Source of the DNA: a virus
Reading direction: 5' to 3' (one strand)
DNA: 32,326 nucleotides
IMG/VR virus record: IMGVR_UViG_3300027749_000334
Span: 1 to 32,326 of that record
Position numbers and translations under genes: made by a program. The number at the start of each line of letters is the position of its first letter. The first letter of the stretch is position 1. The notes under the pieces were generated by a model that had not been told where the DNA came from, made no database searches, and saw only the letters and a program-made list of their open reading frames with translations. Shown one piece after another: positions 1-7,858 of this stretch.

Positions 1-1
1 C

Positions 2-865
2 CTAATGGCGCTGGTCGGTGACATCGCCACAACCGGGATGCGGATTGGCGGCACGTCAGAGCAGCAGGTCGGTGAGGGTCGCGCCGATGCGCCCGTCGGC
101 ACTACGCTGGCCATGATTGAACAAGCCACCAAGGTATTGAATTCGGTCCACAAACGCATGCACGCCGCACAGGCAAATGAATTTCAACTATTGGCGCGAT
201 GCTTCAAAGAACATCCCGAGAGTTTTTGGCAACGCAATAAGAAGCCGGCGCGCGATTGGGATGAAAAGACTTTCCTCGCGGCCCTTGAAGATTGTGAATT
301 AGTTCCGCAGGCTGACCCTAATACTGCGTCGCATAGCCAGCGCATTATGAAGATTGCAGCGTTGAAGCAATTGCAGCAAGCCAACCCGACGATGTATGAC
401 CCGCTTGCCATTGACAAGGCGGCGCTTGCGGCCATTGGTTGGTCTAACCCCGAGCAGTTTCTTGCGCCCCCGTCAGCACAAGCCGCGCCGCCGCCCGAAA
501 TGCAAAAGCAGATGGCGGAGTTGCAGATCAAGAAACAACAAGCGGACGCCGGCACCATGAAGGCGCAAGCCGACGTGATGAAAATACAGAGCGAAGTAAA
601 CCGTCCGCCTGATGAGGCTGGACACCAGCAGGAAGACACGCCGGTTGATCTTATGCTTGCACGCGCAAAGATGATGGACGCACAGACCAAGCGCAATCAG
701 GTTGGCGTTCATCATTACGACGTGCAACAGGAAGATCAAGCGCGATCCCTTGACCGTGCCAGTCGCGAGAAAATCCAGCTTCTTGAACTAGCGCGCGATC
801 TTGCCCTGCACCCCGAAGCCGCGCCTATTGCTGCACCGATTGCCAAGCAGGCGGAACAGTCATGA
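2..865 (+). CDS. Portal protein, C-terminal part (5' end cut by window edge)
   Basis: The reading frame is open from the first bases, so the visible 287 codons are the C-terminal part of a longer gene; the ATG at base 5 is probably an internal methionine. The product looks like a podovirus-type portal, the dodecameric ring at one capsid vertex through which DNA is packaged and ejected. The support is the stretch around residues 15-60 (GEGRADAPVGTTLAMIEQ, then a helical HKRMHAAQANEFQLLA segment) and the later WDEKTFLAALEDCELVPQADPN, which I recognise as conserved in portal C-termini. After about residue 155 it becomes Ala/Gln/Lys-rich and probably coiled (KQMAELQIKKQQADAG). The stop overlaps the next start as ATGA, so the two genes are translationally coupled. 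Family assignment is from memory of the sequence pattern; N-terminal portal domains cannot be checked here. Confidence 0.83.
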   Translation, partial: LMALVGDIATTGMRIGGTSEQQVGEGRADAPVGTTLAMIEQATKVLNSVHKRMHAAQANEFQLLARCFKEHPESFWQRNKKPARDWDEKTFLAALEDCELVPQADPNTASHSQRIMKIAALKQLQQANPTMYDPLAIDKAALAAIGWSNPEQFLAPPSAQAAPPPEMQKQMAELQIKKQQADAGTMKAQADVMKIQSEVNRPPDEAGHQQEDTPVDLMLARAKMMDAQTKRNQVGVHHYDVQQEDQARSLDRASREKIQLLELARDLALHPEAAPIAAPIAKQAEQS

Positions 866-3800
866 TCGATGATCCACAGAAGTCCATCCGGCGTGCCGTC
901 ATGGTCGCCAAGGGCCTTGCGAAGAAGATCGACCAGTTACCGGGCGGCAGCCGTATGCAGGCTCCGCACCCCGCATCCATGATCCCTGGCGTGCATGTTA
1001 TGGGGATGGATGGGGCGCAAGGGTATGCTGACGGTGGATCAACCCCGGCATGGCAACGCAAGGAAGGCCAGAACCCGTCAGGCGGCTTAAACTCCAAAGG
1101 CCGCGCGTCATACCACAGCGAGACAGGCGGGACGCTAAAGCCTCCCGTGAAGGCAGGCGACAACCCGCGCAGGTCAAGCTTCCTGGCACGCATGGGCAAT
1201 ATGCCGGGGCCGGAACATGACGAGCATGGCGAACCGACGCGACTGCTGAAATCGCTGCAAGCTTGGGGCGCGTCGTCTAAGGCCGATGCTCGGGCAAAAG
1301 CCCACGCCATTCACAAAACAGGCGGTGGCGTTGTGTCGCCCGATGATCGGCAAAAGAATTTTAAACAGTGGTTCGGAAACAGCCATGTTGTCGATGAAAC
1401 AGGTAAACCCAAAGTGGTTTATCATGGGACGCCCGATGTTCGCGGTATTTTAAAAGAAGGGTTTCAACCGAGAGCAAGAGGAAGCGTGTTTTTCGCCGCC
1501 GGAAGTCGTCCGACAGCAGACAGTTATGCCGACGACCGCAGGGCATTTGATTATCAAAATGCAGAACCAGCAACAATTCCTTTGCATTTATCTTTGCAAA
1601 ACCCAATGCATATTGACGCGCAAGGCAAAAATTGGAAAGAAACAGAAAAACACGTTGAAGAAGCAAAAGATAAAGGCCACGACGGGTTAATTATTCACAA
1701 TTCAGTTGATTATTACAACAATACAAAAAATGCAAAGCCTACTACTGTTTACGCTTGGTTTCACCCCACGCAAGCAAAGTCTGCGTTAAATGGACCGTTA
1801 ATTTCTAAAGTTGATCGTCAACCTATTGTTGGCTCTGGACCGAACCAAGGCACATACAACCTCAACGACCCCGCCATTCACAAAGCCGGCGGTGGTAACG
1901 TAGAACCAACCGACGAAACTGGGTTTGATGCGTGGCATGGAACGCCGCACACGTTTGCGCCGGAGCCGGGTGCGCCGTTGGGTCGGTTCCGGTCAGACAA
2001 AATCGGGACCGGCGAAGGTGCGCAGGCGTATGGGCGCGGAATGTATGTGGGGCAAGAGGGGACGGCGCGAGGGTATAAAGAAAATGTTAAGGACATGGGG
2101 GCAATAGCAGACCTCAACAATCGTTTATCGTCCCTTGCTAAAATCATGCACCAACATGAAATTCCAAACCAATATAGAAAATATAGATCACTAGAAGGCT
2201 ATAAGGCCGCGTCCGAATATGATGACCTTATGGATAAACGCACTGAAGTGCACCACGCTCCTGGCCACCTACTCCATGTCCGCGTTCGCGCCAACCCCGA
2301 ACACTTCCTAGACTGGGACAAACCGATAAGCGAACAGCACCCGCATGTTCAAGAGGCTTTGCGTTCTCTGCCGTTCGCTGACCACCGCTTTCAAAAAGAT
2401 GCCTTGGGGCGAGAAGCGACGGGGGCGACTTTTGCTCCCAAGGGTAAACTTTCAACAGATCAATTTGTAAAAGCCGGCATTCCTGGCATCAGATACCTAG
2501 ACGCCAATTCACGCGATCCAGATACCGATCAGCCAACGCATAACCATGTCATTTTTGACCCGAGCATTATCGACATTAAACATCGGTATGCGCGCGGTGG
2601 GGATGTTGGCGGCGGATACCAAGACGCGCCGTTCCGCCACATCGAGGCGCGCTCCCCTGGCTGGGGCGATACGTGGACGCCGCTGCATGAAATCCAAGGG
2701 AAGCTAAAATCTCCTATTTCAAGTATTTCAGACAGCGCAGCCAATTTCGGGGACTTCATGAGCGGCATGGCGCATAAGGCGTCAACGCAAGGGCTTGCGC
2801 CTCGGGATTTGATTAAAGCGTATCTGATGACTATTTCCAGCCAAGGGCGGCAAGCGGTTTTACCCAAAACAATTCTCAAAAACTGGCCGGATTATCCAGG
2901 GCCGACGCATGGGAAAATTAGACCAGAAGGGGCGATGGGCGAATGGCTCGCGTCCCCGATGGGGCGGCGTTACCTAGATGCGGCGGAACAAGGTAAAGTA
3001 GACCCTGAGGCAGTGCAGCATGCGCTAAAATCATTTAACGGGTTTGGGTTTGCTGATAGTCACGAAGGCGATGCAATGCCTTGGGCTGCGCAAAACCTAG
3101 CGCCGCATACTAAAATGGTTTCCGATATGATTGCCGAAAGCGTAAAAGGGCGGCATTCATCAGAAGATTGGCGGCGGTGGGTTAAAAAGAACGTCAATGG
3201 CGTTGGATTTGCCAAAGCTGGCTTCTTTGCATCTATGCTGGGCCGAGGCGACCAGCCCGTGCCCGACGCCCGACAATTGGTTCTGAACACGCCAGAAGGC
3301 AGCGACGCGCTCACCAAAATCGGCACAGGCAACAACTCTGCCCCGGCCACCTTACGCGAAGGCGAGGCCATCGACAGGTTGGCAGCACGGCAGCGCGCGT
3401 TAAGCCTAGCGCATCCCAAGGAGCTTGCGCCGCATTACCAATCGCTCGCGCATCATACGATATGGGATGCCGCAAAAGGCACAGACACTACGCACCAAGA
3501 CGTTATCGATGCTATGCGTCACGCTGCAAGCGGCGGATTGATCGGCGGCAAAGACGAGCATCCCGTTGTAACGATCATGAAGCACCTGGGTATGCCGGGT
3601 ATTCATGACGATCAACGTGAGCATTATGATCGTGGTGGCGGAAAGGGTTTGTCGCCCAACGATGTGATGGTCCAAAATGCGTTAAAGCGAGTCGCTGCTC
3701 AACAGGCAAATTCTTTTACGCGTTCGGGCGCTAAATTAATTGGAAAAGACGCGTCATTTCTTGATAGACAACAACAAATGAGTGAAAAATTAACAAAAAC

Positions 3801-4869
3801 TCCAGGGATTCCTTTGAACGAAATGGAATCTACGCACATATCAAAAGAAACACTAAATCCATGGAAAGAACTAACCCCAGAAGCATTATATAATCAAAAA
3901 GCTTATATTGCACCGTTTCTTGGCGACAGAACGCCAGCGGGAACTATATTGACGCATGTCAATGGTATTCCGCTTGCTAAACCTGTTAATCAACAGGGAG
4001 GCGGTGATTTTACTCGCAGTGAAGCTGCTCAAGGAGATGATCCGGCTGCGTGGGGCAACCGAGACAGCACGGCGCGTATGATGTTTGCGCAAATTAAAGG
4101 CCAAGTCCCAGAAGGCTCTCCGGTTTTTGGTGGCCATGTTGCAATGGGATTAGCTAGCGCAGATTCTTCGCATCAAGTTGCTCAAACGCTTTTGCAATTG
4201 ATGCCCCATATGAATATTCATCCCGATCACATTGAAAAATTTGACAAAAAAATGCGTGAAGCGCTTCCATCGAAAGGCAAAACCCCTGCGTGGCCAGGAG
4301 TTATGAACACCGACGAGGCGGAGCGTTATTTCAAAGAAACACCCGGAACGCACGCATCTGTTTTTGCTAAAATGATGGAAAGCGGCGAATGGAGAAAGCA
4401 TGGATTCCCTGACGTTGGGTTGGCTAGGTTTGCAAACACAGAACACAGATTGTTGAACGTTCCAAATCTTTCCACGGGCTATGCTTTTTCAGGTATAGAT
4501 ACTTCGAAACCATTGATACGCGACGCTCCGCACGGCCATGAAACGTATTCAACATTAATTCCCAGTTCAACTGGTTATGCTGGTGGGTTTAAATATCAGG
4601 TGCCTGCCCGTTTAATGTTTCCAAAATTTTATTCTGAACTCAAACCAAAAGATAAAAATGGCAAACCTATTGATTATAATTCGCCCGAAGGAACCACTAT
4701 GGCTCAACGATCTATAATGACAAAAACACCTGTGCAAAAAACCGATCAAGAGTGGTTGGATAACATTATGCAGCACCAGGAACAAAACCCACAAAAATGG
4801 GGATATAAAAATGGCGGCAATGCTGTAACTCACGCACTATCCATTGCACGCAAAGCAATAAAACGATGA
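862..4869 (+). CDS. Giant polyvalent protein with two ADP-ribosyltransferase-like domains
   Basis: A 1335-residue multidomain protein coupled to the portal gene by an ATGA overlap. Visible architecture: a basic start; residues ~61-140 resembling the DUF6321 type (PAWQRKEGQNPSGGL, then SFLARMGNMPGP and EPTRLLKSLQAWG); residues ~161-330, an ART-PolyVal-like domain (FKQWFGNSHVVDETGKP, VVYHGTPD with H188); residues ~355-580, a second ART-like domain (WHGTPHTF with H359, IGTGEGAQAYGRGMYVGQE); residues ~585-900, helical, with an HhH-GPD-like motif at 780-804; residues ~990-1310, a domain seen in other phage polyvalent proteins (FLGDRTPAGTIL, QGGGDF). Both ART-like domains follow the same IHK(T/A)GGG linker. 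The protein ends in KNGGNAVTHALSIARKAIKR. ART domains transfer ADP-ribose from NAD+ to a target; the target here is unknown. It may be packaged and injected, but that is inference. Parts (about 1360-1830, 2100-2230, 3700-4860) look AT-richer than their surroundings. Confidence 0.82.
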   Translation: MIDDPQKSIRRAVMVAKGLAKKIDQLPGGSRMQAPHPASMIPGVHVMGMDGAQGYADGGSTPAWQRKEGQNPSGGLNSKGRASYHSETGGTLKPPVKAGDNPRRSSFLARMGNMPGPEHDEHGEPTRLLKSLQAWGASSKADARAKAHAIHKTGGGVVSPDDRQKNFKQWFGNSHVVDETGKPKVVYHGTPDVRGILKEGFQPRARGSVFFAAGSRPTADSYADDRRAFDYQNAEPATIPLHLSLQNPMHIDAQGKNWKETEKHVEEAKDKGHDGLIIHNSVDYYNNTKNAKPTTVYAWFHPTQAKSALNGPLISKVDRQPIVGSGPNQGTYNLNDPAIHKAGGGNVEPTDETGFDAWHGTPHTFAPEPGAPLGRFRSDKIGTGEGAQAYGRGMYVGQEGTARGYKENVKDMGAIADLNNRLSSLAKIMHQHEIPNQYRKYRSLEGYKAASEYDDLMDKRTEVHHAPGHLLHVRVRANPEHFLDWDKPISEQHPHVQEALRSLPFADHRFQKDALGREATGATFAPKGKLSTDQFVKAGIPGIRYLDANSRDPDTDQPTHNHVIFDPSIIDIKHRYARGGDVGGGYQDAPFRHIEARSPGWGDTWTPLHEIQGKLKSPISSISDSAANFGDFMSGMAHKASTQGLAPRDLIKAYLMTISSQGRQAVLPKTILKNWPDYPGPTHGKIRPEGAMGEWLASPMGRRYLDAAEQGKVDPEAVQHALKSFNGFGFADSHEGDAMPWAAQNLAPHTKMVSDMIAESVKGRHSSEDWRRWVKKNVNGVGFAKAGFFASMLGRGDQPVPDARQLVLNTPEGSDALTKIGTGNNSAPATLREGEAIDRLAARQRALSLAHPKELAPHYQSLAHHTIWDAAKGTDTTHQDVIDAMRHAASGGLIGGKDEHPVVTIMKHLGMPGIHDDQREHYDRGGGKGLSPNDVMVQNALKRVAAQQANSFTRSGAKLIGKDASFLDRQQQMSEKLTKTPGIPLNEMESTHISKETLNPWKELTPEALYNQKAYIAPFLGDRTPAGTILTHVNGIPLAKPVNQQGGGDFTRSEAAQGDDPAAWGNRDSTARMMFAQIKGQVPEGSPVFGGHVAMGLASADSSHQVAQTLLQLMPHMNIHPDHIEKFDKKMREALPSKGKTPAWPGVMNTDEAERYFKETPGTHASVFAKMMESGEWRKHGFPDVGLARFANTEHRLLNVPNLSTGYAFSGIDTSKPLIRDAPHGHETYSTLIPSSTGYAGGFKYQVPARLMFPKFYSELKPKDKNGKPIDYNSPEGTTMAQRSIMTKTPVQKTDQEWLDNIMQHQEQNPQKWGYKNGGNAVTHALSIARKAIKR

Positions 4870-4906
4870 TATCTCCAGAGCTATGTGGTATTTGTTTTAA
4901 ACAAAC

Positions 4907-4920
4907 ACCGGGACGCCGGT
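4907..4920 (+). promoter_or_regulatory. Small hairpin just upstream of a ribosome binding site
   Basis: ACCGG and CCGGT form a 5-bp stem around a GACG loop, ending directly before the AGGAG ribosome binding site (4921-4925) of the gene starting at 4935. It is preceded by a short A/T palindrome (TTTGTTT, AAACAAA). This 65-base gap is otherwise empty. The hairpin could position ribosomes or protect the mRNA end; there is no T-tract, so I do not call it a terminator. Confidence 0.35.
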
Positions 4921-4934
4921 AGGAGAACCCTAGT

Positions 4935-6278
4935 ATGTCGCAAGCAACCGAGCGCGCCCGCGCAAAAGCCCACAAGCTAACTCGCACCGACCCCAAAGAA
5001 AAGGTTGACGCATCCGGCTACACGCCGCCCGATGCTTTGGATGCCGACGTTAAGACCGGCATGCGTCCGGTGTCGCGTCGCCAGTTTAAGAAGGGCGGCA
5101 AGGTTGTTGGTGCCGTTGCTGGTGAACATGCGAAGCAACACGCAGGCCGCAAGCCACGCCAGTCTGGCGGCAAAGCGATGACGCCCGACAATATGATTAA
5201 CCGCAATTCAAAAGAAGCCAACGAAGGCCGCGATGGCAGCAAACACATTGGCGGCCTAAAGCGTGGCGGTCGCGCTCACAAGATGGGCGGTGGCGCTATG
5301 ATGCCGCCCGGTGCCGGTGCTGGCCAACAGGTAGACCCGCGCATGCTCGCCCTCCTCCTGCGCGCCAAGATGGCGGCTGGACGTGGTGCGCCCGTGGGTG
5401 CCGGCGCTCCCGCTGGTCCTGGCATGGGTCCGATGAAGCGTGGCGGCAAAGCCGAACACGACGACGCACGCGAAGACCGCGCCTTGATTAAGTCGATGGT
5501 CAAAGGCAAAGCGTTGACGGGCAAGGCTGAGGGCGGTGCATTGAGTGCGCCGTCTGCTTATCACGTCATTGACCGCCACACAGGTCAAGTCGTAGGAAAA
5601 TATAAGAGCGGCGTCCGCGCAAGTAATGTCGTGGACAAAAAAGACAACGAATACGGAGCGTCTCGCTACTCCCGCAAGCCGATTTACGACAAAGACGAGC
5701 CGATCGAACGGAACAGCGGAGGCCGCGCCCACAAATACGATGGTGGCGAAGCAAAGGGTCCGGAGAAAAATGACGATTACACCGCTGGCGATTATATTCG
5801 CGGGATCCTGAAGCCCGTCCCGGTTAAAGATACCGTCTTGCGTCCTGACCCCGAAAAACCCGACCTTAAGGCGATGCCGAAGAAACGTGGCGGCGCTCTA
5901 AGTGTGTCTGACGGCCAGCTTCAGGGCACGCGCCCGATGCCGGGTGGCCGTATGGCGCGCAAGGATGGTGGCCGAGCCAAGGGTAAGACCAACATCAACA
6001 TTATCATTGGCACCGGCAAAGCCGCAGATGGCCAGATGCCCGGCATGATGCCGCCGCGCCCCCCTGGCGTGCCTGTCGCTGTTCCGCCCCCAGGCCCGCA
6101 AGCTGGCCCTCCCGGCGGCGCGCCTCCGATGCCGATGCCGCCCCCAGGCGGACCGCCTCCGATGGGCATGCCTCCGATGGGTATGCCGCGCAAGTCGGGC
6201 GGTCGCACCATTAAAATGGAGTATGGTAGCTTGAGCGGCGAAGGCCGTTTGGAAAAAATCCGCAAATACGGCAGGTAA
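4935..6278 (+). CDS. Basic Gly/Lys/Pro-rich phage protein with many GG motifs
   Basis: A 447-residue, low-complexity, strongly basic protein that starts 9 bases after AGGAG. It carries about a dozen double-glycine motifs next to Lys or Arg (KKGGK, SGGKA, KRGGRA, KRGGKA, SGGRA, DGGRA, KSGGRT). Residues 59-80 (GAVAGEHAKQHAGRKP and following) are a near copy of residues 98-119 of the protein at 11146. Around residues 206-250 is a more ordered segment (YHVIDRHTGQVVGKY, then DNEYGASRYSRKPI) that resembles a small beta domain found in other phage proteins. GKTNINIIIGTG at about 350-362 precedes a Pro/Gly/Met-rich stretch (~372-422). I know no function for the family. Its place between portal and scaffold genes and its charge suggest a virion or DNA-associated protein, which is inference. 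A terminator follows. Confidence 0.7.
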   Translation: MSQATERARAKAHKLTRTDPKEKVDASGYTPPDALDADVKTGMRPVSRRQFKKGGKVVGAVAGEHAKQHAGRKPRQSGGKAMTPDNMINRNSKEANEGRDGSKHIGGLKRGGRAHKMGGGAMMPPGAGAGQQVDPRMLALLLRAKMAAGRGAPVGAGAPAGPGMGPMKRGGKAEHDDAREDRALIKSMVKGKALTGKAEGGALSAPSAYHVIDRHTGQVVGKYKSGVRASNVVDKKDNEYGASRYSRKPIYDKDEPIERNSGGRAHKYDGGEAKGPEKNDDYTAGDYIRGILKPVPVKDTVLRPDPEKPDLKAMPKKRGGALSVSDGQLQGTRPMPGGRMARKDGGRAKGKTNINIIIGTGKAADGQMPGMMPPRPPGVPVAVPPPGPQAGPPGGAPPMPMPPPGGPPPMGMPPMGMPRKSGGRTIKMEYGSLSGEGRLEKIRKYGR

Positions 6279-6283
6279 AGTAT

Positions 6284-6297
6284 AAATACTGGTATTT
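6284..6297. repeat. Small dyad symmetry at gene end
   Basis: AAATAC-TG-GTATTT is a perfect 6-bp inverted repeat starting just after the stop at 6278. GTATTTGC (6292-6299) can alternatively pair with GCAAATAC (6262-6269) inside the end of the gene. It lies immediately ahead of the strong terminator at 6312 and may be part of the same 3' structure. No function can be assigned from sequence alone. Confidence 0.3.
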
Positions 6298-6311
6298 GCC
6301 AAATTGCATTG

Positions 6312-6351
6312 CGGGCGGTAACATACAAATGTTGCCGCCCGTTTTGTATTT
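6312..6351 (+). terminator. Rho-independent terminator
   Basis: Arms 6312-6324 and 6329-6341 form a 13-bp GC-rich stem with one G-U pair and an ACAA tetraloop, followed at once by TTTTGTATTT. This is the textbook layout and the best terminator in the window. It separates the accessory gene ending at 6278 from the small gene and GroES-like gene that follow. Confidence 0.85.
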
Positions 6352-6365
6352 GTGGAGCAAGTATT

Positions 6366-6554
6366 ATGCTTACTTATAATATGTTATTTGAAAAAGAAGT
6401 GCGCAAACTTATACTGCAACGCATTGAAGCAGCTAAAGAAAACCTGTCTTACGGGCACGCGGAAAACTATCAAAAAGAAGTTGGAATTATTAGCGGACTT
6501 AGAATGTCCCTTGATATGTGCGACGAGGCCAACACATCTGTTGCCAACACTTAG
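6366..6554 (+). CDS. Small helical phage protein of unknown function
   Basis: The start at 6366 is chosen because GGAG lies at 6353-6356, 9 bases upstream; the same frame is open further upstream but that stretch lies over the terminator. The product has 62 residues, mostly helical and charged: an amphipathic N-terminal helix (LFEKEVRKLILQRIEAAKE), a Y-G-x-A-E-N-Y turn, then a second helix (IISGLRMSLDMCDEA). Short two-helix proteins of this sort, with a length-YG-x-GL-x-x-A pattern, occur beside head genes in many podoviruses. I know no demonstrated role. It lies 28 bases before the GroES-like gene and shares its relatively AT-rich composition. Confidence 0.65.
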   Translation: MLTYNMLFEKEVRKLILQRIEAAKENLSYGHAENYQKEVGIISGLRMSLDMCDEANTSVANT

Positions 6555-6582
6555 ACCTTTTTTAACAAACTTGGAGATACAC

Positions 6583-6975
6583 ATGCCGTTTATGCTTATG
6601 TCACACGACAAAGAACCAAAAGAAACACTTAAGAAAGAAATCGGATCAGTTGATACTATTGAAATCTTTAATAACCAAGTATTGGTTGTGGTCTATGTTA
6701 GGCCAGAAAAGACTAAAAGCGGTATTATCTTGACTAGCAACACTAGAGATGAAGATCGTATTCAAGGAAAAGTTGGTTTGGTTCTAAAAAAAGGCCCGCA
6801 AGCTTTTGTTGATCCAAGCAATACTTGGTTTGGCGACGTTGATATTGAAATTGACGACTGGGTTTTCTATCGTCCGTCCGATGGTTGGAGTGTGACTATC
6901 AATGGCGTTCTGTGCCGCGTTCTAGATGATACCAACATCCGTGGCCGCATTCAGAATCCCGATCACGTTTGGTAA
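6583..6975 (+). CDS. GroES-like co-chaperonin
   Basis: A 130-residue protein starting at 6583, preceded by TTGGAGA; the frame is open about 230 bases further upstream but lacks a better start there. It resembles GroES, the lid of the GroEL folding chamber. After a ~28-residue extension, the core reads NNQVLVVVYVRPEKTKSGIIL: the EKTKSG-IIL stretch matches the GroES mobile loop, with residues 48-50 (IIL) at the hydrophobic tripeptide that contacts GroEL. It continues with QGKVGLVLKKGP, as in the GroES beta-barrel. The C-terminal part (DDWVFYRPSDGW, LCRVLDD) is also typical of phage versions. Phage co-chaperonins usually help the major capsid protein fold with host GroEL; the position ahead of scaffold and capsid genes fits. 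No GroEL gene is visible. It overlaps a possible ATG of the next gene. Confidence 0.72.
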   Translation: MPFMLMSHDKEPKETLKKEIGSVDTIEIFNNQVLVVVYVRPEKTKSGIILTSNTRDEDRIQGKVGLVLKKGPQAFVDPSNTWFGDVDIEIDDWVFYRPSDGWSVTINGVLCRVLDDTNIRGRIQNPDHVW

Positions 6976-6986
6976 TGGAGAATACA

Positions 6987-7847
6987 ATGGCAGATGAAGC
7001 CCTAGATGAAGTCGTTAAGGTAGAAGAGGCTCCGGCAGAAGTTATTAAAATAACCGAGCAAGAGCCAGAAACCGACTTTGCCGCAAGCATTGAACACCTT
7101 AAGCGGCAATTGGAAGAAGAAAAGCAGGCTCGCGTTTTTGCCGAGCGCCGGGAACGAGAGGCGCAATCTCGGGAATATGCGGCACGCAACACCCAGGCCG
7201 ATACCGAATTGCAGTTGGTCAACAACGCGATCCAGACGGTATCGACCAACACCAACATTCTAAAATCGTATTACGCAGAAGCGATGCAGGCCGGTGACTA
7301 CAACCGAGCCGCCGAAATCCAACAGGAAATGTCTTCAAACGAAGCCAAGCGCCTGCAATTGGAGAATGGCAAGGCGGCTATGGAGTCTGCGCCCAAGCAG
7401 GAACCGCCCCGACAGCACGCGGACCCGGTAGAGGCGTTGGCATCGCAGCTTACGCCGCGTTCTGCCGAATGGATCAGACGCAATCCTCAATTCGCGCGGG
7501 ATCAGCGCCTATTCCAGAAGATGATTAACGCTCACAACAACGCTATTTCTGATGGTATTGCGCCAGATAGCGATGATTACTTTGCGGAAGTTGAAAGTAT
7601 CCTTAAAATCAACCGCAATTCTACGCCGGTTGAGCATGATGAGCCATCCAATCAGGCCGCACAGGTAACGCAACGGCGCGTTTCTCCTGCGTCTGCGCCA
7701 GTTACTCGCACTCCGGCTGGCTCTGACCGTCAAACAACCGTGCGGCTATCTGCTGACGAGCGTGAAATGGCGTCAATGATGAAAATGACGCCGGAAGAGT
7801 ATGCGAAGAACAAACTAGAGCTTAAGCGAGCCGGCAAAATTAACTGA
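6987..7847 (+). CDS. Scaffolding-like head assembly protein
   Basis: Start 6987 is chosen because GGAG (6977-6980) lies 6 bases upstream; the in-frame ATG at 6975 and TTG at 6969 have no good site. The 286-residue product is acidic at the N-terminus (ADEALDEVVKVEEAPAEV), then a long coiled coil (about residues 25-125: HLKRQLEEEKQARVFAERRE). A central block follows (LTPRSAEWIRRNPQFARD), then a Pro/Ser/Thr-rich linker and a basic C-terminal helix (MMKMTPEEYAKNKLELKRAG). This order (acidic, coiled coil, basic tail just before capsid genes) is characteristic of scaffolding proteins, whose basic tail binds the capsid subunit and which leave or are degraded before DNA fills the head. No protease motif is visible. 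The call rests on composition and position. Confidence 0.68.
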   Translation: MADEALDEVVKVEEAPAEVIKITEQEPETDFAASIEHLKRQLEEEKQARVFAERREREAQSREYAARNTQADTELQLVNNAIQTVSTNTNILKSYYAEAMQAGDYNRAAEIQQEMSSNEAKRLQLENGKAAMESAPKQEPPRQHADPVEALASQLTPRSAEWIRRNPQFARDQRLFQKMINAHNNAISDGIAPDSDDYFAEVESILKINRNSTPVEHDEPSNQAAQVTQRRVSPASAPVTRTPAGSDRQTTVRLSADEREMASMMKMTPEEYAKNKLELKRAGKIN

Positions 7848-7858
7848 AAGGTCTGAAA

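Noticed and set aside
1925-2107. 60-codon + strand frame within the polyvalent gene
   Set aside because: It lies entirely over the conserved ART-like domain 2 in a different frame and has no independent support.
6352-6582. Longer N-terminus for the GroES-like gene
   Set aside because: The upstream extension overlaps the 62-residue gene in another frame, has no homology to GroES and lacks a ribosome binding site; ATG 6583 has a good one.
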